The notes under the pieces were generated by a model. It searched no databases, was not told the DNA's origin, and saw nothing but the letters and a program-made list of their open reading frames with translations. Shown here piece after piece: positions 25,982 to 34,950 of a stretch of 64,000 bases of DNA. A program made the translations under genes and the position numbers. Every line of letters starts with the position of its first letter. Positions within the stretch are counted from its first letter, which is position 1. Origin of the DNA: an uncultured Lachnospiraceae bacterium (lineage in GTDB: Bacteria > Bacillota > Clostridia > Lachnospirales > Lachnospiraceae); assembly GCA_910577735.1 (NCBI GenBank), contig CAJTOO010000004.1:1-64000 (forward strand), in the 5' to 3' direction.

Positions 25982-26953
25982 ATGACAGATACTGAGAATA
26001 CGGACAAAGTGGAAAAGAGTGCACAGGGAAGCGGCATAAGGACAAGAAGACTGGGGGAGACGCTGCCGGTACTTTATCTGGAAACTCTGGTATTAACCAT
26101 AGTCGGGCAGAATTTAGGCGGTATTCTGGTGGTAATTGCAGGCATGTGTCTGGGCAGTTTAGCGGAACAAAGATATGATGTCTGGTTCACGGCTTCCATG
26201 TATGCGGTGTTTATCGGTATCTGGATGGTAACGCTTCTGTTTATCGGCCTGAGTGCGAAAAGGAAGCCGATTTTGCAGGCTGTGGGCAGAAAGTCTGCGG
26301 GCAACAACTGGAAGAATCTTTTACTTGGGTTTGTGCTTGGTTTTGGCATGAATGGGCTGTGTATTTTAGCAGCGTATCTGCATAAAGATATTGTCATACA
26401 GTTTGCAGGTGTCAGACCGGTTTCCCTGGTGCTCATTTTTGTCATGGTGTTTGTACAGTCATCGGCAGAGGAATTGTTATGCCGGGGATTTCTGTACCAG
26501 ATGCTGCTCAAGGGATCCGGCAGGCCGGTATATGCCATTGTGGGTAACTCCATGTTTTTTGCGGTGATGCACCTGTTTAACAAGGGGGTCACTTTATTGT
26601 CTGTGTTTAATATATTTCTGTTTGGTATTCTGTTTTCCTTTATGGTCTATTATATGGATAGCCTGTGGTGTGCCTTTGCGGCACATGCGGCATGGAACTT
26701 TACACAGAATATCCTGTTTGGACTGCCAAACAGCGGGATTGTGGTGCCCTATTCTGTGTTTAAACTGGATACGGCATCAGCGGTGAACAGCTTTGCCTAC
26801 CATGTGGGATTTGGCATAGAGGGAACCATTCTGGCAGATGTGGTTCTTCTGGCGGTCTGCGCGGTCATGTGTTTGTGGGGAAGGAAATACGGAACAAAGA
26901 CTTTGGGTGTGTGGAGACAGGCAGGGGAATGGAGTTATGTAAACAATGAATAA
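25982..26953 (+). CDS. CPBP-family intramembrane metalloprotease
   Basis: A 323-residue membrane protein with about eight helices. The three CPBP (CAAX protease/bacteriocin-processing) motifs are present: E-E-L-L-C-R-G, F-F-A-V-M-H-L and H-A-A-W-N-F, providing the glutamates, histidines and asparagine of the intramembrane active site. Substrates of bacterial members are mostly unknown. ATG 25982 is chosen because GGGAGA stands just before it; the frame is open far upstream through the end of purA. Its last bases overlap the LysR gene by eight. Confidence 0.85.
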   Translation: MTDTENTDKVEKSAQGSGIRTRRLGETLPVLYLETLVLTIVGQNLGGILVVIAGMCLGSLAEQRYDVWFTASMYAVFIGIWMVTLLFIGLSAKRKPILQAVGRKSAGNNWKNLLLGFVLGFGMNGLCILAAYLHKDIVIQFAGVRPVSLVLIFVMVFVQSSAEELLCRGFLYQMLLKGSGRPVYAIVGNSMFFAVMHLFNKGVTLLSVFNIFLFGILFSFMVYYMDSLWCAFAAHAAWNFTQNILFGLPNSGIVVPYSVFKLDTASAVNSFAYHVGFGIEGTILADVVLLAVCAVMCLWGRKYGTKTLGVWRQAGEWSYVNNE

Positions 26954-27848
26954 TCTGGAATATTATAAAGTGTTCTATCATGTGGCGAAGACAGGAAGCC
27001 TTACCCTTGCTGCCGGGGAGCTGATGATCTCCCAGCCGGCGGTGAGCCAGTCCATCAAACAGCTGGAGACAGCGCTTGGGACCAAACTTTTCGTGCGGGC
27101 TTCAAGGGGGATGCGGCTCACCGGAGAGGGAGAACTACTTTACAGTTATGTAGCGAAAGGCTGTGAGCAGATTACGCTGGGAGAGCAGCGTTTAAAGCAG
27201 ATGTTAAATCTGGAACTGGGAGAGATTCATATCGGCGCCAGCGACATGACACTGCAGTTTTATCTGCTTCCCTATCTGGAAATCTTTCATGAGCGATATT
27301 CGGCTATCAAAGTGATTGTCAGCAATGCACCTACGCCGGAGACTCTGGCAAATCTGAGGGAAAACAAGATAGATCTGGGTGTTGTCAGTACACCTTTTGA
27401 GAATCGGGAAGACCTGTGTGCCGTGGAGGTACGGGAGATTGAGGATGTGTTTGTGGCGGGCAGGAAATTTATACAGTATAAGAATCATATGCTGGATCTG
27501 CAGGAACTGGAAAAGATGCCTATCATCTATCTGGATGGCGCCACCAGTACCAGAAATTATATGGATTCGTTCTTGTCGCGAAACGGTGTGCATGTGCAGC
27601 CGGAGTTCCAGCTGGCGACCAGCGATATGATCGTACAGTTTGCCTTACGGAATCTTGGCGTTGGCTGTGTGATGCGGGATTTTGCCAAAGAGTATCTGGA
27701 AGACGGCAGGCTGTTTGAACTGCGGTTTAACAGAATCATCCCCAAACGTCATTTTTGTGTGGTTACCAATCCTAAGATTCCGCCGTCTGCGGCAGCAAGA
27801 AATCTGCTGAAGCTGATGGAAAAAGAGACAGGTGGGAATATTATGTAA
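26946..27848 (+). CDS. LysR-family transcriptional regulator
   Basis: A 300-residue regulator. The N-terminal winged helix reads Y-Y-K-V-F-Y-H-V-A-K-T-G-S-L-T-L-A-A with S-Q-P-A-V-S-Q-S-I-K-Q-L-E, the LysR signature. An effector-binding periplasmic-protein-like domain follows from about residue 90. It overlaps the CPBP protease gene by eight bases in the same direction, so the two are coupled; the usual divergent target gene of LysR proteins is absent. The effector is unknown. Confidence 0.92.
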   Translation: MNNLEYYKVFYHVAKTGSLTLAAGELMISQPAVSQSIKQLETALGTKLFVRASRGMRLTGEGELLYSYVAKGCEQITLGEQRLKQMLNLELGEIHIGASDMTLQFYLLPYLEIFHERYSAIKVIVSNAPTPETLANLRENKIDLGVVSTPFENREDLCAVEVREIEDVFVAGRKFIQYKNHMLDLQELEKMPIIYLDGATSTRNYMDSFLSRNGVHVQPEFQLATSDMIVQFALRNLGVGCVMRDFAKEYLEDGRLFELRFNRIIPKRHFCVVTNPKIPPSAAARNLLKLMEKETGGNIM

Positions 27849-27984
27849 ATTGATTTGGCGCGTATAGAATTTACAGATTGACAAATGGTAGGTGCTGGGA
27901 TAAAGTAAGACACAGTGCTTACCATTTATTTTTGTCCTGGGGATGACTGATGAGAATGCGATTGCAGGAGAATGAGGAGAGATC

Positions 27985-28590
27985 ATGATTACGACGATTA
28001 TATTTGACATTGGAAATGTACTGGCTGATTTTATCTGGGAGGAACATTACAGGAGTTTTGGGTATGATGATGAGATGCTTGCAAGAATTGCCAAAGCTAC
28101 GGTGAAGAGTCCTGTGTGGAATGAGTATGACAGAGGAGTCATGAGTGATGAGGAGATTTTACAGGGATTCATTGCAAACGATCCGGAGCTGGAAGATATT
28201 CTGAGAAAGGTTCTGGCAAATGTAAAGACTATGGTGCGCCGCAATGACTATGCGATTCCTTGGATCAAAGAATTACAGGGGAAAGGATATCGCTGTCTGT
28301 ATCTGTCCAATTTTTCCCAAAGGGCAGAGCGTGAGTGTGCGGAGGCACTGGATTTCATTCCCCATATGGACGGCGGAATCTTATCCTATCAGGATCAGGT
28401 GATCAAACCCATGCCGGAAATCTATCAGCTTTTGATTGACCGGTATGATCTGGTACCGCAGGAATGTGTCTTTTTGGATGATACCTTGTGCAATCTGGAG
28501 GCGGCAGAGAAGTTTGGCATACATACCATTCATTTCAAGAACCAGATGCAGGCCATAGAGGAACTTAGAAAGCTGGGTGTTGATGCGTGA
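27985..28590 (+). CDS. HAD-family phosphatase (YihX-like)
   Basis: A 201-residue HAD hydrolase. Motif I is F-D-I-G-N-V-L-A-D with the nucleophile Asp; motif II is S-N-F-S in Y-L-S-N-F-S; motif III lysine is in V-I-K-P-M-P-E-I-Y; motif IV is F-L-D-D-T. The D-I-G-N-V form with Asn in place of the second Asp is typical of the YihX/sugar-phosphatase group. The substrate is unknown. GAGGAGA precedes the start. Confidence 0.87.
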   Translation: MITTIIFDIGNVLADFIWEEHYRSFGYDDEMLARIAKATVKSPVWNEYDRGVMSDEEILQGFIANDPELEDILRKVLANVKTMVRRNDYAIPWIKELQGKGYRCLYLSNFSQRAERECAEALDFIPHMDGGILSYQDQVIKPMPEIYQLLIDRYDLVPQECVFLDDTLCNLEAAEKFGIHTIHFKNQMQAIEELRKLGVDA

Positions 28591-28708
28591 TAACAGCGTG
28601 AATCGTGATGTAGGAAAATGTCGAAAGACGTTGTTTATGCGTAAAAGTTGTAAAACTATGACATAATAGTAGAGTTATGAACTGAAATAGAGCTAACAAT
28701 CTTTTAAC

Positions 28709-28760
28709 GTGGAGGACCAGTGTGGAGGACCAGTGTGGAGGACCAGTGTGGAGGACCAGT
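28709..28760 (+). repeat. Four tandem copies of a 13-bp unit spanning RBS and start codon
   Basis: GTGGAGGACCAGT occurs four times head to tail with no mismatch (28709, 28722, 28735, 28748). Each unit holds a GTG and a GGAGG, so the GGAGG of one unit is placed correctly for the GTG of the next. Only the GTGs of units 1 and 4 are in frame with the gene. Confidence 0.97.
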
Positions 28761-29464
28761 TTGCAAGAACAAGGATTCTATTAGGAGATAAGGCTGTGGA
28801 CAGACTCGCGCAGGCGAGGGTGGCAGTCTTTGGTATCGGCGGCGTGGGCGGCTATGTCTGTGAAGCATTGGCAAGAAGCGGTGTGGGCGCCCTTGATTTG
28901 ATTGATTCCGATAAGGTGAGTCTGACGAATATAAACCGACAGATTATCGCTACCCATGATACTTTGGGACGCTATAAGACAGAAGTGATGCGGGAGCGGA
29001 TTTTATCTGTCAATCCACAGGCAGATGTGCGGACTTATCAGTGCTTCTTCCTGCCGGAAACAGCAGAGCAGTTTTCTTTTGCACAGTATGATTATGTGGT
29101 GGATGCGGTGGATACCGTGACAGCCAAGATTGCGCTGGTCTTAAAGGCCAAGGCAGAGAAAGTTCCCATTATCAGCAGTATGGGAGCGGGGAATAAGCTG
29201 GATGCGGGAGCCTTTCAGGTGGCGGATATTTATGAGACGAAGGTATGCCCTCTGGCAAAGGTCATGCGCCGGGAACTGAGGAAGCGCCAGGTGGAGCATC
29301 TGAAAGTGGTGTATTCGCAGGAGGAACCGGCCAGGCTTGTGGGAGAGTGTGTGGACGGGCAGGAGAAGCGCAGGGCGATTCCCGGGAGCGTGGCCTTCGT
29401 GCCTTCCGTGGCAGGACTTATGATTGCCGGGGAAGTGGTGAAGGATTTGGTTTCCAGTGTGTGA
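28748..29464 (+). CDS. tcdA: tRNA threonylcarbamoyladenosine dehydratase
   Basis: A 238-residue E1-like (ThiF/MoeB fold) enzyme that cyclises t6A37 of tRNA to ct6A using ATP. The nucleotide motif is F-G-I-G-G-V-G-G-Y-V; D-L-I-D-S-D-K-V-S-L-T-N-I-N-R-Q and D-A-V-D-T-V-T-A-K are the adenylation residues. The start is the GTG of the fourth 13-bp repeat, giving MEDQFARTR; GGAGG of the third repeat is six bases upstream. An in-frame GTG at 28709 would add 13 residues but has no binding site. The SufE/CsdE partner is not nearby. Confidence 0.9.
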   Translation: MEDQFARTRILLGDKAVDRLAQARVAVFGIGGVGGYVCEALARSGVGALDLIDSDKVSLTNINRQIIATHDTLGRYKTEVMRERILSVNPQADVRTYQCFFLPETAEQFSFAQYDYVVDAVDTVTAKIALVLKAKAEKVPIISSMGAGNKLDAGAFQVADIYETKVCPLAKVMRRELRKRQVEHLKVVYSQEEPARLVGECVDGQEKRRAIPGSVAFVPSVAGLMIAGEVVKDLVSSV

Positions 29465-29513
29465 AAAGAATGTTTTTTTATAAGAAGTAAAATAAAAAAA
29501 GAGCGATCAAAAC

Positions 29514-29556
29514 TGGCATTGTTTAAAATATCAAAACTGGATATTTAACAATGCCA
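29514..29556 (+). promoter_or_regulatory. Long hairpin before pdxS
   Basis: TGGCATTGTT (29514-29523) pairs with AACAATGCCA (29547-29556), with inner pairs ATATC/GATAT. It is followed by TATTTTC, so it may end tcdA transcripts, or it may be an operator for pdxST. Confidence 0.6.
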
Positions 29557-29602
29557 TATTTTCTTTATAATTCTCCTCATAAGATGTTTGGGAAAGGAGA
29601 TT

Positions 29603-30481
29603 ATGATGAGTGAAGACAGATATGTATTGAACAGACAACTGGCGCAGATGTTGAAAGGCGGTGTCATTATGGATGTGACTACGCCGGAGCAGGCAAGAAT
29701 CGCACAGGAAGCAGGAGCATGTGCGGTTATGGCTTTGGAGAGAATACCGGCAGATATCCGTGCAGCAGGCGGTGTGTCCAGAATGAGTGACCCCAAGATG
29801 ATTAAGGGGATTCAGGACGCGGTTTCCATTCCCGTGATGGCCAAGTGCCGGATCGGCCATTTCGTGGAGGCGCAGATTCTGGAGGCCATTGAGATTGATT
29901 ATATTGATGAGAGTGAGGTCTTATCTCCGGCGGATGATGTGTACCATATTGATAAAAGGCAGTTCAAGGTGCCCTTTGTGTGCGGTGCCAAGGACTTGGG
30001 TGAGGCGCTTCGACGTATTAACGAGGGAGCGTCCATGATTCGTACTAAGGGAGAGCCTGGTACTGGAGATGTGGTGCAGGCGGTTCGCCATATGCGCAGG
30101 ATGCATAGTGAGATTGCGAAGATTATGTCCATGAGAAAGGATGAACTTTATGAGGAAGCAAAGCGACTGGCAGTACCCTATGAGCTGGCGGCCTATGTAA
30201 AGGAACAAGGCCGTCTGCCAGTGGTGAATTTTGCCGCAGGAGGCGTAGCCACTCCGGCGGATGCGGCATTGATGATGCAGCTGGGAGCAGAGGGTGTATT
30301 TGTGGGATCCGGTATTTTCAAATCCGGTAATCCGAAGAAGCGTGCGGCGGCAATCGTACAGGCAGTGACAAATTATCAGGATAGCAGGCTGATAGCAGAA
30401 TTGTCAGAAGATTTGGGAGAAGCAATGGTTGGCATCAATGAGCAGGAGATAGAACTTCTCATGGCCAAACGGGGACAGTGA
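29603..30481 (+). CDS. pdxS: Pyridoxal 5'-phosphate synthase, synthase subunit PdxS
   Basis: A 292-residue TIM-barrel synthase that makes PLP from ribose 5-phosphate, glyceraldehyde 3-phosphate and ammonia supplied by PdxT. The conserved M-L-K-G-G-V-I-M-D-V, the Schiff-base lysine in M-A-K-C-R-I-G-H-F and the phosphate loop G-E-P-G-T-G are present. AAAGGAG precedes two adjacent ATGs (29603, 29606). pdxT begins one base after the stop. Confidence 0.96.
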   Translation: MMSEDRYVLNRQLAQMLKGGVIMDVTTPEQARIAQEAGACAVMALERIPADIRAAGGVSRMSDPKMIKGIQDAVSIPVMAKCRIGHFVEAQILEAIEIDYIDESEVLSPADDVYHIDKRQFKVPFVCGAKDLGEALRRINEGASMIRTKGEPGTGDVVQAVRHMRRMHSEIAKIMSMRKDELYEEAKRLAVPYELAAYVKEQGRLPVVNFAAGGVATPADAALMMQLGAEGVFVGSGIFKSGNPKKRAAAIVQAVTNYQDSRLIAELSEDLGEAMVGINEQEIELLMAKRGQ

Positions 30482-30482
30482 T

Positions 30483-31073
30483 ATGGGAAGAACTGAAAAA
30501 ATAGCGGTCCTTGCCGTACAGGGAGCGTTTGTAGAACAGGAGCAGCGAATGCGGGAACTGGGAGCGGAATGTGTTGAACTTAGACAGAGGTCTGATCTCG
30601 GGCAGGACTTTGCCGGTCTAATCCTGCCTGGAGGTGAAAGTACAGTGCAGGGTAAACTGCTTGTGGAATTGGGACTTCTGGAACCATTGCGGGACAGAAT
30701 CCGGAATGGACTGCCGGTTCTTGGTACCTGTGCGGGTTTGATTCTTCTGTCAGAAGAGATTGTCAATGAGGATTATGTCTGGCTGGGCACATTGCCAGTG
30801 AAGGTACGGCGCAATGCTTACGGCAGGCAGCTTGGCAGTTTTTGTGTGAAGGAAGAGCTGAAGGGAATCGGTACGGTTCCTATGACTTTTATCCGTGCGC
30901 CTTATGTGGAGTCTGTGGAAGACACTGTAGAGATACTTGCCAGGGTAGAGGACAGGATTGTGGCTGTACGGTATGAGAATCAATTGGGGCTGGCCTTCCA
31001 CCCTGAACTGGATATGGATAATCGGATTCACCAGATGTTTCTTGATATGTGCAGACAGTCTGTTTGCATATAA
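30483..31073 (+). CDS. pdxT: Pyridoxal 5'-phosphate synthase, glutaminase subunit PdxT
   Basis: A 196-residue class I glutamine amidotransferase that feeds ammonia to PdxS. The nucleophile is in G-T-C-A-G; the His-Glu pair is in L-A-F-H-P-E; L-P-G-G-E-S-T is the oxyanion strand. It lies one base after pdxS, so the complex subunits are co-translated. It ends convergent to the small membrane gene with five bases between. Confidence 0.95.
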   Translation: MGRTEKIAVLAVQGAFVEQEQRMRELGAECVELRQRSDLGQDFAGLILPGGESTVQGKLLVELGLLEPLRDRIRNGLPVLGTCAGLILLSEEIVNEDYVWLGTLPVKVRRNAYGRQLGSFCVKEELKGIGTVPMTFIRAPYVESVEDTVEILARVEDRIVAVRYENQLGLAFHPELDMDNRIHQMFLDMCRQSVCI

Positions 31074-31078
31074 GAGAG

Positions 31079-31390
31079 TTATGACTGGTCAGGGTTGCTG
31101 TGGGTAGTGTCAGAAACAGGGGTATTTGGTTCCAGATTGGTACCGGTGTACGCATCACTGTGCATCATATCCAGAGACGCCATGTTATGTTTGTCACGAT
31201 AAATCCCATAGAGCCAGATATAAATCCACAGCAGGATGGGCAGGGCAATGGTTGCAAGAAGACATCCCGCAAAGAGCCGTCCCGCATTGCCAAGATCCAG
31301 GCAGGCCACGATCAGGGTTATCACATACAGGGCGGCCAGTAAAAAGACACAGATAAGCGCCGCAATCTGTTTTGGTGTTTTCTTTTTCAT
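31079..31390 (-). CDS. Small membrane protein, two helices
   Basis: A 103-residue protein that I cannot name. It has a basic start (MKKKTPKQ), two membrane helices (about 9-31 and 37-60), then a Y-R-D-K-H-N turn and a polar, Thr/Asn-rich tail. The start at 31390 is set by GGGAG seven bases upstream; the frame is open from 31435. It converges on pdxT and is divergent from the mannosidase gene. Confidence 0.65.
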   Translation of the reverse strand: MKKKTPKQIAALICVFLLAALYVITLIVACLDLGNAGRLFAGCLLATIALPILLWIYIWLYGIYRDKHNMASLDMMHSDAYTGTNLEPNTPVSDTTHSNPDQS

Positions 31391-31543
31391 AAATAACTCC
31401 CTTTTTATGTGTTGAATTTTCAAAAATTGTAACATACTTACGACAGAAAAGAAAGTGACAAAAGAATAAATATCCGTTATGATAGAAACAGTTTAGCTAA
31501 AAAAATAATTGCACAGGCAAATACATTTACGGGAGACAGGCAT

Positions 31544-34135
31544 ATGGAAAAGATGACTTTAAAGGGCGGCAGTTGGAAGATGCAGATAGTGGGAGAGAAT
31601 GTTTATGGGATAACGCAGGAGGAGATTCCTGCAGTTATCCCGGGTTCTGTCTATGGCAATCTGCTGTCCCAGGGATTGATACCAGATCCTTATGACGGCA
31701 TGAATGAACTGACGGCGCTTAAGCTGATGGAGAACGATTTCAGGTTTTTAACTACATTTATACTGACCAGGGAGCAGATGGAGAGTGATTTTTTGCTGCT
31801 TCGGTTTGACGGTATAGATACGTTGGCAGATATTTATCTCAATGATATTTTGATCGGGCATGCGGATAATATGCACCGGGTCTGGGAGTTTAACCTGGAA
31901 GAAGCAGCCAGGGAAGGAGAGAACGCACTGCGTGTGGAAATCGCTTCCCCCACGCGATTTATCGAGGCAGAGAACCAGAAAGTCTATACAGGCGGTTCCA
32001 CAGACAGCATGAGGGGATTTCCCCATCTTCGCAAGGCACATTGTATGTTTGGCTGGGATTGGGGTCCGAGACTGCCGGATGCCGGTATCTTCCGGGAAGT
32101 TTCTGTTCTTTCAGGAAATAAGGCCAGATTGGAGCAAGTTTACATAACTCAGGACTGGAACTGTCAGAACCGAGATGCTGTTGATGCTGTGACACAGGAA
32201 AACCAGAAAGCAACAGATGCGAAACAGCAGAAAAATGGGAAGAATGACAGTGTGACAATACAGTTTGCTGTGACGGTGGAAGATTTTGTGACAGAAGAGA
32301 AAGAGCTGGAGGATTATGAGATTCGGATTGCCCTGTACGATGACCAGGGATGCCTGGTGGGGGAGAAAACTTCTGCAGGATGGACAGGTGACTGCAGGCA
32401 GAATGGTGTGGACAGCTGGGATACCATTATCGTGGAGCAGCCGAAACGTTGGTGGCCTCATGGATATGGGAAGCAGCCTCTCTATCGTGCCGAGGTGATG
32501 CTTCTTGATGCCGCAGGCGCTCTTCTGGATACATGGAGCCGCAGAATCGGACTTCGGACTATGACCATCAATCGGGATAAGGATGCGTGGGGAGAGTGTT
32601 TTGCCCATGAGGTGAACGGTGTGAAGATTTTTGCCATGGGCGCTGACTATATTCCGGAAGACAATATCTTATCCAGAGTGACCAAAGAACGCACCCGTAA
32701 ACTGTTAGAGGATGCGGTGGCGGCCAATCATAATTGCATTCGTGTCTGGGGTGGCGGTTATTATCCGGAGGACTGGTTCTTTGATGCCTGCGACGAGCTG
32801 GGACTGATCGTTTGGCAGGATTTTATGTTTGCCTGTGCATCTTACGAACTGGATGAGGCATTTGCCCGCAATGTCAGCCAGGAGATTCGGGACAATGTGC
32901 GGCGGATCAGGCATCATGCCTGTCTGGGAGTCTGGTGCGGCAACAATGAGATGGAGACCCAGACGCTTGATAAGGCGTGGAATCCATCCATCAAGCAGAA
33001 ATATGATTATATCAAACTCTTTGAATATATCATTCCCAATATTCTGGACAAGGAAGATCCGGCAACCTTTTACTGGCCTTCCTCTCCGTCCTCGGGCGGC
33101 AACTATGATAACCCTTGGGATGAGAATCGGGGAGATACCCATTACTGGGATGTCTGGCATGGCAATAAGCCTTTTACAGATTACAGGAAGCATTATTTTC
33201 GCTATATGTCTGAGTTTGGGTTCCAGTCTTTCCCCAGTCTGAAGACGGTGGAGAGCTTTACCAGACCGGAAGATCGTAATATTTTTTCCCGGGTGATGGA
33301 GATGCATCAGAGGAACACCGCGGCGAATGGCAAGATCATGACTTACCTGTCGGCCACCTATCTTTACCCGAAAAATTTTGAGATGCTTTTGTATGCGTCT
33401 CAGCTTCTGCAGGCAGATGCCATCCGTTACGGCATTGAACATTTCAGAAGACATCGGGGCAGATGTATGGGCACAGTGGTGTGGCAGTTAAATGATATCT
33501 GGCCCGTGGCTTCCTGGGCAGGCATTGATTACTTTGGCCGGTGGAAAGCCCTGCATTATGCGGAGAAAAGAGCCTTTGCGCCGGTGATGATTTCCTGTGA
33601 GGAAGTGGGAGAACTCAGTGAGAGACCGTTCTGCGTTGCTCAGCCGGAACCCATTGAGGTGTCGGCGGCCCTGCATGTGGCCAATGAGACCATGGAACCT
33701 GTAAGCGGCAGGATAAGATGGGAACTGCGCAGGGCTTCCGGGGAAGAGATCCGGACAGGAAGTCAGGATGTGACGGTGGAGGCGTTGTCTGGGCTGTGGC
33801 TGGAGAAGATGGACTTTTCTGATTATAATGAGTTGGAAGTTTACATAAGTTATTCTTTTGAACAGGATGGAAAGATACTATCAGAAAATACCAGTTTGTT
33901 TACGGCACCCAAGCATTTTCCATTCCGCGATCCCAAGCTTTCTTTGCGCAGAGAGGGGAATACGCTGGTGATAACTGCACAGACTTATGCTAAGAATGTT
34001 ATGATCGAGGGAATCGACGGGGATGTGAAATTAACGGATAATTACTTTGATATGAACCCGGGAGAGAAACGTGTAGAGATTATGGATGGCGATGCGAAGG
34101 CATTTAAGGTGTTGTCGGTGTATGATATTGCATAA
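31544..34135 (+). CDS. Beta-mannosidase, glycoside hydrolase family 2
   Basis: An 863-residue cytoplasmic retaining glycosidase. The N-terminal jelly-roll domain has F-G-W-D-W-G-P-R typical of GH2 beta-mannosidases. The TIM barrel carries the acid/base in W-C-G-N-N-E (E469) and the nucleophile in M-S-E-F-G-F-Q (E557), with R-V-W-G-G-G-Y-Y-P-E-D before them. C-terminal beta domains follow. A short charged, Gln/Asn-rich insert (about 205-235) lies between the first two domains. It removes terminal beta-mannose from mannan or N-glycan fragments. No transporter or regulator sits beside it. There is no signal peptide. Confidence 0.9.
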   Translation: MEKMTLKGGSWKMQIVGENVYGITQEEIPAVIPGSVYGNLLSQGLIPDPYDGMNELTALKLMENDFRFLTTFILTREQMESDFLLLRFDGIDTLADIYLNDILIGHADNMHRVWEFNLEEAAREGENALRVEIASPTRFIEAENQKVYTGGSTDSMRGFPHLRKAHCMFGWDWGPRLPDAGIFREVSVLSGNKARLEQVYITQDWNCQNRDAVDAVTQENQKATDAKQQKNGKNDSVTIQFAVTVEDFVTEEKELEDYEIRIALYDDQGCLVGEKTSAGWTGDCRQNGVDSWDTIIVEQPKRWWPHGYGKQPLYRAEVMLLDAAGALLDTWSRRIGLRTMTINRDKDAWGECFAHEVNGVKIFAMGADYIPEDNILSRVTKERTRKLLEDAVAANHNCIRVWGGGYYPEDWFFDACDELGLIVWQDFMFACASYELDEAFARNVSQEIRDNVRRIRHHACLGVWCGNNEMETQTLDKAWNPSIKQKYDYIKLFEYIIPNILDKEDPATFYWPSSPSSGGNYDNPWDENRGDTHYWDVWHGNKPFTDYRKHYFRYMSEFGFQSFPSLKTVESFTRPEDRNIFSRVMEMHQRNTAANGKIMTYLSATYLYPKNFEMLLYASQLLQADAIRYGIEHFRRHRGRCMGTVVWQLNDIWPVASWAGIDYFGRWKALHYAEKRAFAPVMISCEEVGELSERPFCVAQPEPIEVSAALHVANETMEPVSGRIRWELRRASGEEIRTGSQDVTVEALSGLWLEKMDFSDYNELEVYISYSFEQDGKILSENTSLFTAPKHFPFRDPKLSLRREGNTLVITAQTYAKNVMIEGIDGDVKLTDNYFDMNPGEKRVEIMDGDAKAFKVLSVYDIA

Positions 34136-34548
34136 GCGACCTGCCAACATAAACATGGCATTTGCGCGTCCTCTAAAGGTGTTGGCAACAGTTTTTTGCA
34201 GATGGGATGAGGTTGGATTGCTGCTATGCCACGTAAATGAGAACTGAATATGGAACAGATATACCGGGGTGAAAAAAGTAGGAAAGAACAGCAATTCGCT
34301 GGTGGTATATCATGGAATATCCCATGTACTTGTAGCGGTGCATGGGATATTTACAAAAAAATAAATATGAAAATATTAAATAGTACATAAAAGCGATTAA
34401 AATAGTAGAAATGGTGTGTGCAAAGATGAGATATTAATAAATAGGATGCCAATGATAAAAGCAGGCTGTGAATAAATGAAAAAATGGATATAATAACAGT
34501 GAAACAGATTCAGAGTTTTTTATATTTGGAGGGGGGGGGGTAAACCGC
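34136..34548. other. AT-rich intergenic stretch with a hairpin
   Basis: There is no gene here. A perfect 11-bp inverted repeat, AATATCCCATG / CATGGGATATT (34316-34351), with a 14-base loop is present, possibly a weak terminator of the mannosidase gene. The left copy of the 44-bp direct repeat lies at 34445-34488. A GGAGGGGGGGGGG tract follows at 34528-34540. Confidence 0.6.
34445..34488 (+). repeat. 44-bp imperfect direct repeat, left copy
   Basis: It matches 36088-36131 at 36 of 44 positions without gaps. Shared cores are TGCCAATGA and TGAATAAATGAAAAA. The two copies bound the accessory patch 34.5-36.1 kb. Confidence 0.75.
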
Positions 34549-34716
34549 ATGGAAGCTGCAGGTAAGAAAATTTATGCGGAAACCTTGGAACAACAGCAGA
34601 TAGAAGTAAGGAAGAGTGTGATGGATAGGTTAAGGCAGGCAAGAGAAGGACAGACGAAGGATTTTAACACGGTTTGTGATAGATTGGAGAAAAAGTATAC
34701 GAATGCAAAAGTATAA
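34549..34716 (+). CDS. Putative antitoxin remnant, 55 residues
   Basis: A short ORF encodes a charged, helical 55-residue protein (M-E-A-A-G-K-K-I-Y ... L-E-K-K-Y). The layout, a small acidic/basic helical protein overlapping a RelE/ParE-like start by 14 bases, is that of a type II toxin-antitoxin pair. The ribosome binding site is unusual: GGA then ten G residues (34531-34540), eight bases before the ATG. The family is not identified. It is called a remnant because its partner is truncated. Confidence 0.5.
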   Translation: MEAAGKKIYAETLEQQQIEVRKSVMDRLRQAREGQTKDFNTVCDRLEKKYTNAKV

Positions 34717-34768
34717 AATTGAAATATCTGATTTGGCAGAGCAGGATTTTACATATGCTGGTGGACAG
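34703..34768 (+). pseudogene. RelE/ParE-like toxin, truncated
   Basis: From ATG 34703 the reading is M-Q-K-Y-K-I-E-I-S-D-L-A-E-Q-D-F followed by T-Y-A-G-G-Q and a stop. The first 16 residues look like the start of a ParE/RelE toxin (x-Y-x-I-x-I-S-x-x-A-x-x-D), normally about 100 residues. Fragments such as M-R-R-L-L-I-E-F downstream (about 34811-34835) recall the C-terminal half, so an internal deletion and decay are likely. Confidence 0.5.
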
Positions 34769-34950
34769 TAGAGCGTGGTTATATCGGACATTTGGAATGG
34801 AAGATTAAGATGCGGCGTTTGTTGATAGAATTTGATAGATAAATTCAGGGCATGGTGGATAGTCATGTCTTTATTATTTCACAAATTCTAAAGTTCATAT
34901 CTGGTGATGTAAAGGCTCATGATTGTATTATTAGATTGGAGGAAAATCGA

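Noticed and set aside
28709..28760. CRISPR-like array
   Set aside because: The 13-bp units are contiguous with no spacers; it is a simple tandem repeat.
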